From Arthrobacter bambusae (GTDB lineage Bacteria > Actinomycetota > Actinomycetes > Actinomycetales > Micrococcaceae), in contig NZ_JAUSSZ010000008.1 of NCBI RefSeq assembly GCF_030812595.1, positions 62,001 to 126,000 on the forward strand: 64,000 nucleotides of DNA. The letters are read 5' to 3'. Below the pieces are notes generated by a model. That model was given only the letters and a program-made list of their open reading frames with translations. It was not told where the DNA came from and made no database searches. A program made the position numbers and the translations under genes. Shown piece by piece: positions 41,479 to 48,865 of this stretch. Numbering within the stretch: position 1 is the first letter of the stretch; the number at the start of each line of letters is the position of its first letter.

Positions 41479-41703
41479 TTGTTCCAGATCCCCCGCCTCC
41501 GGCTCCGCCGCCAGCCCCGGCCCCGCAAGACCTGGCACTACCTGAGCCTTGACTGCAGGGACGGCGTCCACGGCGGCTGCCCCGCCTGCCACTGCGGCTG
41601 CCACATCCCCACCACCATGGTCCCGGCCGCGCTACAGGACCCCCTGACGCCTTCGATAGACCAGCCCGCCAGTACGCATGTCAGTGCCGGCGCGGTCTCG
41701 TAA
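41479..41703 (+). CDS. Small Cys/His-rich, probable zinc-binding protein
   Basis: Function not recognised. TTG 41479 has GAAGGA upstream. The 74-aa product has a basic N terminus (IPRLRLRRQPRPRKTW) and a dense Cys cluster CRDGVHGGCPACHCGCH, consistent with a zinc ribbon. The C-terminal half is unremarkable. Confidence 0.5.
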   Translation: MFQIPRLRLRRQPRPRKTWHYLSLDCRDGVHGGCPACHCGCHIPTTMVPAALQDPLTPSIDQPASTHVSAGAVS

Positions 41704-41776
41704 CGGCAATCACTGCTTCCGGCTGGTGGGTCTTCGGATCGTGTTCTCGAGTTCTGAAGCTGGACAGCAGTGCACC

Positions 41777-41801
41777 GTCACGATCCCGGCAGGGGCAGGT
41801 A
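41777..41801 (+). promoter_or_regulatory. Weak candidate ECF-type motif, site K
   Basis: GTCACGA (41777-41783), 13 bp, AGGTA. The first block and its flank match sites A-C, but the second block deviates. It precedes the small gene at 41926. Confidence 0.3.
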
Positions 41802-41925
41802 TCACCCGGTGTGGCCCCCGGGGCCCGGGTACTCCCCGGACAAGGCTCAAGGGACCATACCCGCCGTTTCCGGACCCCGGATGCGTGACTACCGAAGAGT
41901 TCATCGCGATACGAAAGGCAGGCTC

Positions 41926-42186
41926 ATGGAAACCATGGAAGGCTGGAGCATCATGAACGCCGAGCCAGAGGCCGGAGCCCGGCTCGAAATCAGGGTCGAC
42001 GAAAGGGCCGACATGGACCAAAGCCTCAACACGGCGGTGGACCGAATCATCCCGATCGCCCGGCGGGACCGCAGACACGGCATCCTGGTGACCCGACTCG
42101 GGGAAGGGCACTTCACCATCGAACTCAGCGACACCGTCCCCTACGGGTACACGGAAGAACTCGATAACCGAAACACATCCTCCTGA
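41926..42186 (+). CDS. Hypothetical protein (86 aa)
   Basis: Function not recognised. ATG 41926 starts METMEGWSIMNAEPEAGARL, then DQSLNTAVDRIIPIARRDRR and HGILVTRLGEGHFTIELSD. The sequence has a regular alpha-beta pattern and balanced charge, so it looks like a real protein. A second ATG lies at residue 4. It may be transcribed from weak site K. No membrane segment. Confidence 0.5.
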   Translation: METMEGWSIMNAEPEAGARLEIRVDERADMDQSLNTAVDRIIPIARRDRRHGILVTRLGEGHFTIELSDTVPYGYTEELDNRNTSS

Positions 42187-42467
42187 CGGCTTGCCCGTAC
42201 CCATTCCCCAACCGGGCGATCCCGACGTGCGGGGCCGATCATTGGCGCCAACGCAGCTACGACTTCGCGGTCGAGCACGTTCCAGAAACCAGCGAGGAGG
42301 CCCCCGGATTTGAACGGATCGAGAATGAGGCTGACCGGGAGCTAGCGGCAAAAGCCCCGCACCTGGACCGCTGGCAGGCAGAAGGCCCCACGACGAGAGG
42401 CATCGCATCATGCTTCCTCGACTGGACGCCAAGCCCACGAAATGGCTCACTTTTCGACCATCGCTGA
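42186..42467 (+). pseudogene. Open frame without a start codon
   Basis: From just after the previous stop, a frame reads ADHWRQRSYDFAVEHVPETS, then FERIENEADRELAAKAPHLD, RWQAEGPTTRGIA, ending LFDHR. Composition looks coding, but no ATG, GTG or TTG opens it. No family recognised. Confidence 0.3.
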
Positions 42468-42470
42468 CAC

Positions 42471-42807
42471 TGGCGCCGAAGATGAGCGCCTCCACCGGGA
42501 CGCGCTCATCCGTGCCATGGAACATGGATGAGAAGGAATAATTGGAGGGCAGTTTCAAGGGTGCGAATCCGTAGCCCTGAATACCGATACGGGCAAAAGA
42601 GGCGTTGTCCGTGGATGCCGAGGAATTGTAAGGGACAACCCTGCAGCCGCGGTCCTCGGCCGCGAGGGCAGCCTGCATCCGGCCGTCAATGGCAGCGACC
42701 GGATCAGCCTGATCAGCTTCTGTCAAGTCGATGACGTCAATGGCCACGTCGGGACCGGCGAGGTAGGCCAGTTCCTGAAGGAACTCCTCCTGGCAGCCAG
42801 GAACCAA
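42471..42807 (-). pseudogene. M20-family metallopeptidase, C-terminal fragment
   Basis: The minus frame reads FLQELAYLAGPDVAIDVIDL, then RVVPYNSSASTDNASFARIG, IQGYGFAPLKL, and MFHGTDERVPVEALIFGA, the C-terminal catalytic part of M20 amidohydrolases, which includes the GTD and HG.DERV motifs. The N-terminal two thirds are missing and the sequence degenerates after 42471. Confidence 0.7.
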
Positions 42808-42944
42808 ACAACGGTCTCACCATGTAGGGCTCGTGCGGACCTCTTCGGCGGCCCGCACAGCCTTCAACAACTGCCATCCTCTGCCATGGTTTTTCAGCGA
42901 AAACGTGTGGTTTCCGTGTCGTTGGGCCCATTTTTGGCAACAAG

Positions 42945-42988
42945 AAGGCCCTCCTTCCCTACGTTTCCACGGGTCAGAGGGCCTTTTT
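42945..42988. terminator. Terminator beside tRNA-Ala
   Basis: AAGGCCCTC (42945-42953) pairs with GAGGGCCTT (42977-42985), followed by TTT on the plus strand. It marks the border between the accessory region and the conserved chromosome. Confidence 0.75.
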
Positions 42989-42990
42989 CG

Positions 42991-43063
42991 TGGAGCTAAG
43001 GGGATTTGAACCCCTGACCTCTTCGATGCGAACGAAGCGCTCTACCAACTGAGCTATAGCCCC
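42991..43063 (-). tRNA. tRNA-Ala (anticodon CGC)
   Basis: The minus strand reads GGGGCTATAGCTCAGTTGG with all four arms: acceptor GGGGCTA / TAGCTCC, D loop AGTTGGTA, anticodon stem CTTCG / CGAAG with loop TTCGCAT (anticodon CGC), and T loop GTTCAAATC. The length is 73 nt and CCA is not encoded. It reads GCG codons. Confidence 0.95.
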
Positions 43064-43092
43064 TGGTCAACTGTGTGTTGCCAGACCCTAGG

Positions 43093-43893
43093 CTACAAAC
43101 TTTCTTCGCGCTTCGCCAACCAGGCCTCGAACGTCTCGGTTCCAATGCGCTGCTCCGGAATCAGGTTCAGCCCGCTCCGAAGGAATTTTCCCATCGCTCC
43201 GGGCAGCGGCAGTTCGATAATTCGTCCGCGTCGCCCCCGGGAGTTGCGCCAGATCTCGGCGAGTTCGCGCATCGTCCGGATCTCCGGCCCTCCGATTGTC
43301 CGTACCCGGTACCGCTCCGGGGATGACTCCCCCAGCGCTTCGGCGAGCAACTCGGACGCCACGTCTGCGGGCGAAATCGTTTGAAAGCGCGCGCCCTTGA
43401 AGACCGGGATGAGGCGAAATTTCGCTCCGGCCTGGAAAACCGTTGTTATGAGGCTATGGAACTGGGTGGCCCGCACAACCACCGTCTCAAGACCCGACTG
43501 TTCATACACCTTTTCTTTCCGGGCTTTGGAGACATAAAAGGCCGAGTTGCTCTTGTCGCAGTTGATGATCGAGAGGAGGACTGCCTTGCGGACGCCCGCT
43601 CCGGCGGCCGCGGTGAGCAGGCGCGCACCGCCGTCGGCGAAATTCTTGCGGGCCTTCCCGAACTGGCCTTCCAGGCAATCGATCACGACGTCGGCCCCCC
43701 GCAGGGCTTCTGCCAAGCCCGCGCCCGTGGTGACGTCCGCCTGAAAGTAGCGGGCGCCGTCGCGATGGGTCTGTGAAGTGCGCGACGGCGGACGGCGGCT
43801 CAGCGCCGTCACGTCAAGACCGGCGTCGAGGGCCAAACGGACGACTTCGCGGCCCACCTGTCCCGTGCCACCTGCCACGCAGACGGTAGTCAT
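43093..43893 (-). CDS. NAD(P)-binding NmrA/atypical-SDR protein
   Basis: A 266-aa protein starting MTTVCVAGGTGQVGREVVRL, with the GxxGxxG nucleotide fold of atypical SDRs/NmrA-like proteins. It continues with VVIDCLEGQF, AVLLSIINCDKSN and the loop PERYRVRTIGGPEIRTMREL. No YxxxK catalytic pair is clear beyond FYVSKARKE. Likely a redox-sensing or reductase-like protein of unknown substrate. It lies next to tRNA-Ala. Confidence 0.8.
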   Translation of the reverse strand: MTTVCVAGGTGQVGREVVRLALDAGLDVTALSRRPPSRTSQTHRDGARYFQADVTTGAGLAEALRGADVVIDCLEGQFGKARKNFADGGARLLTAAAGAGVRKAVLLSIINCDKSNSAFYVSKARKEKVYEQSGLETVVVRATQFHSLITTVFQAGAKFRLIPVFKGARFQTISPADVASELLAEALGESSPERYRVRTIGGPEIRTMRELAEIWRNSRGRRGRIIELPLPGAMGKFLRSGLNLIPEQRIGTETFEAWLAKREESL

Positions 43894-43899
43894 GGGGAT

Positions 43900-44844
43900 T
43901 TAGGCCCGGCGGCGCTGCAAAACGTCGTCGAGGTTGCTGAGGGCGCTCTGGGGCTTGCCGGGCTGCGCCTGGACCGACGCCTGGACGGCAGCGCCGGCAG
44001 ACGGCGCACTGGCCGGCTTCAGCGTCGGCTTGCCGAGGGGCTTGGGAGCCTCAGGCAGGTCAAGGGGTTCCGGTGCCGGTCGAGGCGCCTTGGCGGCGTC
44101 GACATAGATCGGTTTGGGAACGTCCACCGGCTGCCATTCAGTTTCCTTGGATTCCGCCGTAAACCGGACGGTGTTGTCGCCAGCGGCGACGGCAACATTG
44201 AGGGCGGCCTGACGAAGCTCGACGGCGGTCAGGCGCTTCGCTTCACTGGCGTGGGCTTCCGCGTCGAAAATCTTGGTCGTCGGGCGGTCCGCTGCCGGAG
44301 GACTTACTCGGGGACTCTCGACCGTGGGCGCCATGGCGTTGCGGAACGCCCGGTTCATCTTCGCCCTGCGGTCCCTGATGGCCAATCGGCGAAGCAGAAA
44401 GACGGTCGCGGCCACGCCGGCTATGGAGGCCAGTGGCAGCCAGGCCGAAACAAGGCCAAGAATGCGCAGCACACCGGAAACGGCTCCCGTGAGCAGGAGC
44501 AGAAGTCCGGCGAGGGCAAGCGCGCAGCGCCCGTATCTGACTTTGAAGACCACCGCATCCGTTGCAGCATCACGCCGGTGGCCGGCGCCGGCCGATACCT
44601 CGGGCAATGCGGTTGCGGTGCTCTGCATGGTTTCCATTGCTTTCTCCTGCCGAGGGGTGATTGACAGAACCACCCCGGCTTGCAGTTCGTGAGCGTCTTC
44701 ATCGATAACATCCACTGGGATGCCGCCGGCCATCTGGACGTGCTGGCGACGATTCCGCAGTATGTATGGCGCAACCCAAACGATCCATAGCGCGACAGCA
44801 ATGACCAATATCACCGAGCTGCTAAGAGGGAAGTCCACAATCAA
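43900..44844 (-). CDS. GlpR-like divisome-associated membrane protein
   Basis: A 314-aa protein. One helix lies at residues 8-28 (SSVILVIAVALWIVWVAPYI) and two more at about 105-155 (CALALAGLLLLLTGAVSGVL, PLASIAGVAATVFLLRR). A long charged, Pro-rich cytoplasmic tail ends SNLDDVLQRRRA. Position relative to rimJ and galU matches the actinobacterial cluster galU-glp-rimJ-glpR (Rv0993-Rv0996 in M. tuberculosis), where GlpR is the membrane receptor of the FtsZ-binding protein Glp. The assignment rests mainly on that gene order and topology. The 44845-44945 spacer holds nothing evident. Confidence 0.65.
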   Translation of the reverse strand: MIVDFPLSSSVILVIAVALWIVWVAPYILRNRRQHVQMAGGIPVDVIDEDAHELQAGVVLSITPRQEKAMETMQSTATALPEVSAGAGHRRDAATDAVVFKVRYGRCALALAGLLLLLTGAVSGVLRILGLVSAWLPLASIAGVAATVFLLRRLAIRDRRAKMNRAFRNAMAPTVESPRVSPPAADRPTTKIFDAEAHASEAKRLTAVELRQAALNVAVAAGDNTVRFTAESKETEWQPVDVPKPIYVDAAKAPRPAPEPLDLPEAPKPLGKPTLKPASAPSAGAAVQASVQAQPGKPQSALSNLDDVLQRRRA

Positions 44845-44945
44845 AACCGTAGAAGCAAATACGCGGAGGCCACCGCATTGCCAACGGTGTGTCGTCGGAG
44901 AGTCGGCAAATCAATGGATTTACCACCCCCATTCATCCAAACGGC

Positions 44946-45566
44946 CTAGTTGGCTCCGCGCCTGAGCCAAGCCGCCAGCAGGCCTCCGGGGACCTCCTCC
45001 GAGGTCAACGCGAAGCTTCGATGGTCAGCCCATTCTCCGTTGATGTGAAGGAAACGCTCGCGGCGGCCTTCATCGCGGAATCCCAGCTTCTCAACAACCC
45101 GTAGGCTCGGCCCGTTCTCGGGCCTGATGTTGATCTCCATCCGGTGCAACCCAAGGGTTTTGAAGCAATGATCGGTCGCCATGGCAACGGCAGTGGGAGC
45201 GATTCCGCGACCGGCACGAGCCTGGTCGACCCAGTAGCCGAGCGTGGCCGTCATCGCCGATCCCCACATAATCGAAGAGACCGTCAGCTGCCCTACGATC
45301 CTGGGCTCGCGAAGCCCAGGGACACGCTCCGTGATCACGAACGGAAGGGCACTCGCCTGCCGGGCCTGGGCATTCAGGGAAGCCACCATCTGCCGGTAGT
45401 TCGGAAGGCGGCCTCCTGGAGCCGGGTTGGAGGCTTCCCAAGGCGCCAGCCAATCACTGTTGCGCGAGCGGACCTCGGTCCATTCCTTCTTGTCCCGGTA
45501 ATGGATGGGACGCAACAAGAGGTCGCCGCATTCGAGCGTCACCGGCCAAATGGCCGACCCCCACAC
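44946..45566 (-). CDS. rimJ: GNAT acetyltransferase, RimJ-like
   Basis: A 206-aa GNAT. LECGDLLLRPIHYRDKKEW opens the fold, then LGYWVDQARAGRGIAPTAVA holds the acetyl-CoA motif (RAGRGIA), and NIRPENGPSLRVVEKLGF is motif B. RimJ-type enzymes acetylate ribosomal protein S5 or other N termini. The gene sits between galU (6 bp away) and the GlpR-like gene, which is its usual actinobacterial place. GTG 45566 is taken as the start. Confidence 0.85.
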   Translation of the reverse strand: MWGSAIWPVTLECGDLLLRPIHYRDKKEWTEVRSRNSDWLAPWEASNPAPGGRLPNYRQMVASLNAQARQASALPFVITERVPGLREPRIVGQLTVSSIMWGSAMTATLGYWVDQARAGRGIAPTAVAMATDHCFKTLGLHRMEINIRPENGPSLRVVEKLGFRDEGRRERFLHINGEWADHRSFALTSEEVPGGLLAAWLRRGAN

Positions 45567-45572
45567 AAGGGC

Positions 45573-46478
45573 CTACTTGTTGAGGCCGGCGGCAAAGCCC
45601 GGCAGCCACTCCCGCAGGCGGGGCCCGAGGTCTTCGCTGTCGCACGCAAGTTGGACGCAGGCTTTGAGGTAGCTGAGTTTGTCTCCTGTGTCATAGCGGC
45701 GGCCGCGGAAGACCACACCGTACACGCCGCTGCCTTCACCCTCACCGGCAGCCAGAACTTGAAGCGCATCCGTCAGCTGGATCTCTCCCCCACGGCCCGG
45801 TTCGGTTTTCTCGAGAACATCGAAAACCGAGGGATGGAGCACGTAGCGTCCAATCACGGCCAAGTTGGACGGAGCCTCATCGACGGAGGGCTTTTCCACA
45901 AGCTGCTTGATCCGCACATAGCCGTCTTCCCCGATGTCCTCGATATCCGCGCAGCCATAGGCGCTGATCTGGGAGGGCTCGACTTCGATAAGGGCTACAA
46001 CGGATCCACCGGTTTTGTGCTGGACCTCGATCATCTCGCTGAGCAGTGCGTCCCGGGCGTCGATGAGGTCATCACCGAGAAGAACTGCGAAAGGTTCGTA
46101 CCCGACATGCTGCTTTGCACGCAACACCGCGTGTCCCAGCCCCTTGGGGTCGCCTTGGCGCACGTAGTGAATGTCGCCGAGGTTGCTGGTCGCCTGCACC
46201 GAGTCCAGCTTGGTGGTGTCTCCCTTGGCCTCCAGGGTCGCTTCCAAGGTCGGTACCCGGTCGAAGTGGTCCTCCAACGCACGCTTGTTGCGGCCCGTGA
46301 TCATGAGGACGTCATTGAGTCCCACGTTCACGGCTTCCTCGACAACATATTGGATGGCCGGCTTGTCAACAACCGGGAGCATCTCTTTGGGCATGGCTTT
46401 CGTGGCAGGCAGAAACCTGGTGCCGAGTCCGGCAACAGGGATAACGGCCTTGCGGACGGCGCAGTTTTTGGAGGTCAC
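45573..46478 (-). CDS. galU: UTP-glucose-1-phosphate uridylyltransferase
   Basis: A 301-aa nucleotidyltransferase. VRKAVIPVAGLGTRFLPATK with AMPKEMLPVVDKPAIQYVVE is the signature, and FAVLLGDDLID and LVEKPSVDEAPSN are further conserved blocks. It makes UDP-glucose from UTP and glucose-1-phosphate for wall and exopolysaccharide synthesis. It is divergent from the 5-formyl-THF cyclo-ligase gene with 117 bp between. The expected glp/moeA gene does not follow it. Confidence 0.95.
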   Translation of the reverse strand: MTSKNCAVRKAVIPVAGLGTRFLPATKAMPKEMLPVVDKPAIQYVVEEAVNVGLNDVLMITGRNKRALEDHFDRVPTLEATLEAKGDTTKLDSVQATSNLGDIHYVRQGDPKGLGHAVLRAKQHVGYEPFAVLLGDDLIDARDALLSEMIEVQHKTGGSVVALIEVEPSQISAYGCADIEDIGEDGYVRIKQLVEKPSVDEAPSNLAVIGRYVLHPSVFDVLEKTEPGRGGEIQLTDALQVLAAGEGEGSGVYGVVFRGRRYDTGDKLSYLKACVQLACDSEDLGPRLREWLPGFAAGLNK

Positions 46479-46595
46479 CGGACTAATCTAGCGGAAGGAA
46501 CTGGACAATGGGCAAAAAGGAACGTGCCGGACAGAAGCGAAGGGGCCGTTCCTTCCGTGTCCCTGAGCCGCACAGCAGCGGGAACTGGAGCAAAA

Positions 46596-47201
46596 GTGAC
46601 TTTGAAGGAAGATATCCGCCGGGACAACCGCAAGCGCAGGCTCTCCTTGACCGATCAGGAGCGCGCTGACGCTGGAACGGGGATTGCCCGCCATGGCCTC
46701 ACATGGGCGTATGCCGTTGCCCACGGGGAAGCCGCGACCTTTGCTGCCTATATCGGAGTGGCCGCGGAACCGCCCACCATGCCGTTGCTTGCGGCGCTCC
46801 ATGCCGCCGGACACAGGGTCCTCCTTCCAGTCTGTGAACCGGAACGACGTCTGAGCTGGGTCTATTGGACACCGGCGACGGCTTTCATCCGCTCAAAGTA
46901 CGCTCCGATCGACGAGCCCCTGGGACAACGATTCGGCAGTGACGTCGTCAAGGATGCCACCGGAATTTTCCTTCCGGCAACCGCCGTCGACGAAAGCGGT
47001 AACCGCATCGGCCAAGGGGGCGGGTACTACGACCGGCTCCTCGGGAAGCTCGACGCCGACGGGCAGCTTCCGCCGACTGTAGCCGTCGTATATGACCATG
47101 AAATACTGCCCGCGGGGACGATCCCTGCAGAACCGTTCGACAAGCCTGTGGCGGAGGCGCTTACCCCACACCGGATCGTCCGGCTGGTTCGGGCCGAATA
47201 A
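46596..47201 (+). CDS. 5-formyltetrahydrofolate cyclo-ligase
   Basis: A 201-aa protein from GTG 46596, with GGAG upstream. The N-terminal LKEDIRRDNRKRRLSLT, the EPPTMPLL segment and the strong motif NRIGQGGGYYDRLLGKL identify the family. It converts 5-formyl-THF to 5,10-methenyl-THF with ATP. The long open frame upstream on this strand is the shadow of galU. The gene order is conserved in Actinobacteria. Confidence 0.93.
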   Translation: MTLKEDIRRDNRKRRLSLTDQERADAGTGIARHGLTWAYAVAHGEAATFAAYIGVAAEPPTMPLLAALHAAGHRVLLPVCEPERRLSWVYWTPATAFIRSKYAPIDEPLGQRFGSDVVKDATGIFLPATAVDESGNRIGQGGGYYDRLLGKLDADGQLPPTVAVVYDHEILPAGTIPAEPFDKPVAEALTPHRIVRLVRAE

Positions 47202-47355
47202 CAGGGCTGCCGCCCTGTCTACTCCGCCACATTCTGTGGTAGCGGCCCCGGCGTCGGGTGATAGAATTGGCACTCAGGCCCTGGGACTGCTAATGGACGG
47301 AACACTCCTCCTTGGCAGCACAGGACCTGCAGTTCGTCACGGAGGAGGATCAACA

Positions 47356-47619
47356 GTGCCCACTTATGCCTATGCCTGCAAAGACTGCGGACATGCCTTT
47401 GACATCGTTCAGGCTTTCACGGACAGCTCCCTGTCCGACTGCCCCGAATGCCAAGGATCGTTGCGCAAGAAGTTCAACAGCGTGGGCGTCGTCTTCAAGG
47501 GATCTGGCTTCTACCGCACCGACTCCCGGGACTCCAAGGGAAGCACAGTTTCAGCCGCTCCCGCACCGGCTGCGTCCCCGGCCCCAGCGTCGGTTTCGGC
47601 GGCTGCTGCCGCTAGCTGA
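47356..47619 (+). CDS. FmdB-family zinc ribbon protein
   Basis: An 87-aa protein from GTG 47356, with GGAGGAGG upstream. Starting PTYAYACKDCGHAFDIVQAF, it has two CxxC pairs (C8/C11, C29/C32) followed by RKKFNSVGVVFKGSGFYRTD, the standard FmdB/CxxC_CxxC_SSSS layout, then an Ala/Pro/Ser tail. Possible regulator; function not established. Confidence 0.92.
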   Translation: MPTYAYACKDCGHAFDIVQAFTDSSLSDCPECQGSLRKKFNSVGVVFKGSGFYRTDSRDSKGSTVSAAPAPAASPAPASVSAAAAAS

Positions 47620-47647
47620 TAGCGGTTTCCAGCCGCCCTCGGCTTTT

Positions 47648-47707
47648 CACGTAGCCGGGTTTTCCAGATAGCCGGTTTTCCACGTAGCCGGGTTTTCCAC
47701 ATAGCCC
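47648..47707 (+). repeat. Short tandem repeats of about 17 bp
   Basis: CACGTAGCCGGGTTTTC is followed by CAGATAGCCGGTTTTC, then CACGTAGCCGGGTTTTC again, then CACATAGCCC. It lies in the 133-bp spacer between the FmdB and SAF genes. Confidence 0.8.
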
Positions 47708-47752
47708 AACGACGCCCTGCCACGGGCGCGAGTGCCCGGTTAGCGTGGCAGC

Positions 47753-48568
47753 ATGCCAGCAAGACCGAACGCATCCCAAGGCCCCGGGTCATTCGGGCCT
47801 TCGCCGATTCCCCGCAACAGGCTGCTCGCCCCGGTATCCGCGGCCCGCCCCCGCCGTCTTCAGGCCCTCCCCTCCAAGGCTGGCGGGGGCCTAAATGCGC
47901 CAACGGGACAATCCAAACACCGCCGTTTCGGTGGCTGGCTGAACCGCAACCGCCGCCTTGTGATTGCGCTGCTGCTCAGCGTGACCGTCGGCGTCGCAGT
48001 CCATCAGCTGACTCCGGCTTCAGAGCGGCGAGCCACCGTCCTGGCGGCTGCGCGGGATCTTCCGGCCGGCTCCAGTTTGACGGATTCCGACCTCAAACCT
48101 GTCGAAGTCCTCCCTGATGGAGTTCCAGCCGGGGCTCTCACTTCACGCGCCGGATACGGCGGGAAACAACTTGCATCGCCCCTGCAGAAGGGGCAGATCC
48201 CCACAGACGCCCAGATCCTGGGACCCGGCCTGCTTACCGGCACCGCGCCCGCGACGGCGGCGGTTCCACTGCGCATGGCCGATCCGGCTTCGATTCAGCT
48301 GATCTCGCCGGGCCAGTTGGTCAACGTCGTGCTCACGGCGGCAGACGGACTCGAAGGGCCCGGCAGGAAATCCGAACTCCTGGCAGCTGCGGTCCCGGTC
48401 TTGTGGACGTCCACGCAGGGAGGCAAGGCCAGCCAATGGTTGGGCGCAAACGAGGCGGACGGCCTTGTGGTGGTCGCCGCCAATCCGCAACAAACCGAAA
48501 GCCTGGCCGGAGCGTCCACACGCGGGAAACTGTTCTTTGTCCTGGTCAATCCCCCTGGCAACCGGTAA
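47753..48568 (+). CDS. SAF-domain membrane protein (CpaB/FlgA-like)
   Basis: A 271-aa protein. A Pro/Arg-rich N terminus leads to a helix at about 66-86 (RRLVIALLLSVTVGVAVHQL). The SAF domain follows: TVLAAARDLPAGSSLTDSDL, KPVEVLPDGVPAGALTS and GKQLASPLQKGQI. Relatives act in pilus (CpaB/RcpC) or flagellar P-ring assembly, but no pilus genes are near. ATG 47753 is the chosen start. The 48569-48607 gap is short. Confidence 0.82.
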   Translation: MPARPNASQGPGSFGPSPIPRNRLLAPVSAARPRRLQALPSKAGGGLNAPTGQSKHRRFGGWLNRNRRLVIALLLSVTVGVAVHQLTPASERRATVLAAARDLPAGSSLTDSDLKPVEVLPDGVPAGALTSRAGYGGKQLASPLQKGQIPTDAQILGPGLLTGTAPATAAVPLRMADPASIQLISPGQLVNVVLTAADGLEGPGRKSELLAAAVPVLWTSTQGGKASQWLGANEADGLVVVAANPQQTESLAGASTRGKLFFVLVNPPGNR

Positions 48569-48607
48569 GCCGAGACCCACCGGATGCTGACGACCATGGT
48601 TGAACGT

Positions 48608-48856
48608 TCAGCCCCAGTGCGGCGGCCGTTGCTCCTTCAGCCAGGCATCGTGGTCGTAGCCGGATTCATCGCCCCAGCGGCGAGGATCATCTTCGGAGGC
48701 TCTCTTGGGAAGAATGCCTTCTCCTGCCGGCTTCCGTTCCGCTCCGGGCTCCATCTCTTCTGTTTTCTCCTGCTCGTCCAATCCGGTATCGGCGTCCACC
48801 GCGTCGGCACTGTTCTCCGAGGGTTGATTGGATTGGGTGCTTTTGCTTTCGGCCAT
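48608..48856 (-). CDS. Small acidic hypothetical protein
   Basis: Function not recognised. The 82-aa, very acidic and likely disordered product ends with a patterned C terminus (DDPRRWGDESGYDHDAWLKE, then QRPPHWG), which suggests a conserved short peptide motif. The start is 9 bp after the ATPase gene stop on the same strand, so the two are probably co-transcribed. Confidence 0.7.
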   Translation of the reverse strand: MAESKSTQSNQPSENSADAVDADTGLDEQEKTEEMEPGAERKPAGEGILPKRASEDDPRRWGDESGYDHDAWLKEQRPPHWG

Positions 48857-48865
48857 TGCGCTTCC

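Noticed and set aside
42991..43063. tRNA 3' end as an island attachment site
   Set aside because: No second copy of the tRNA end and no integrase gene were seen in the window.
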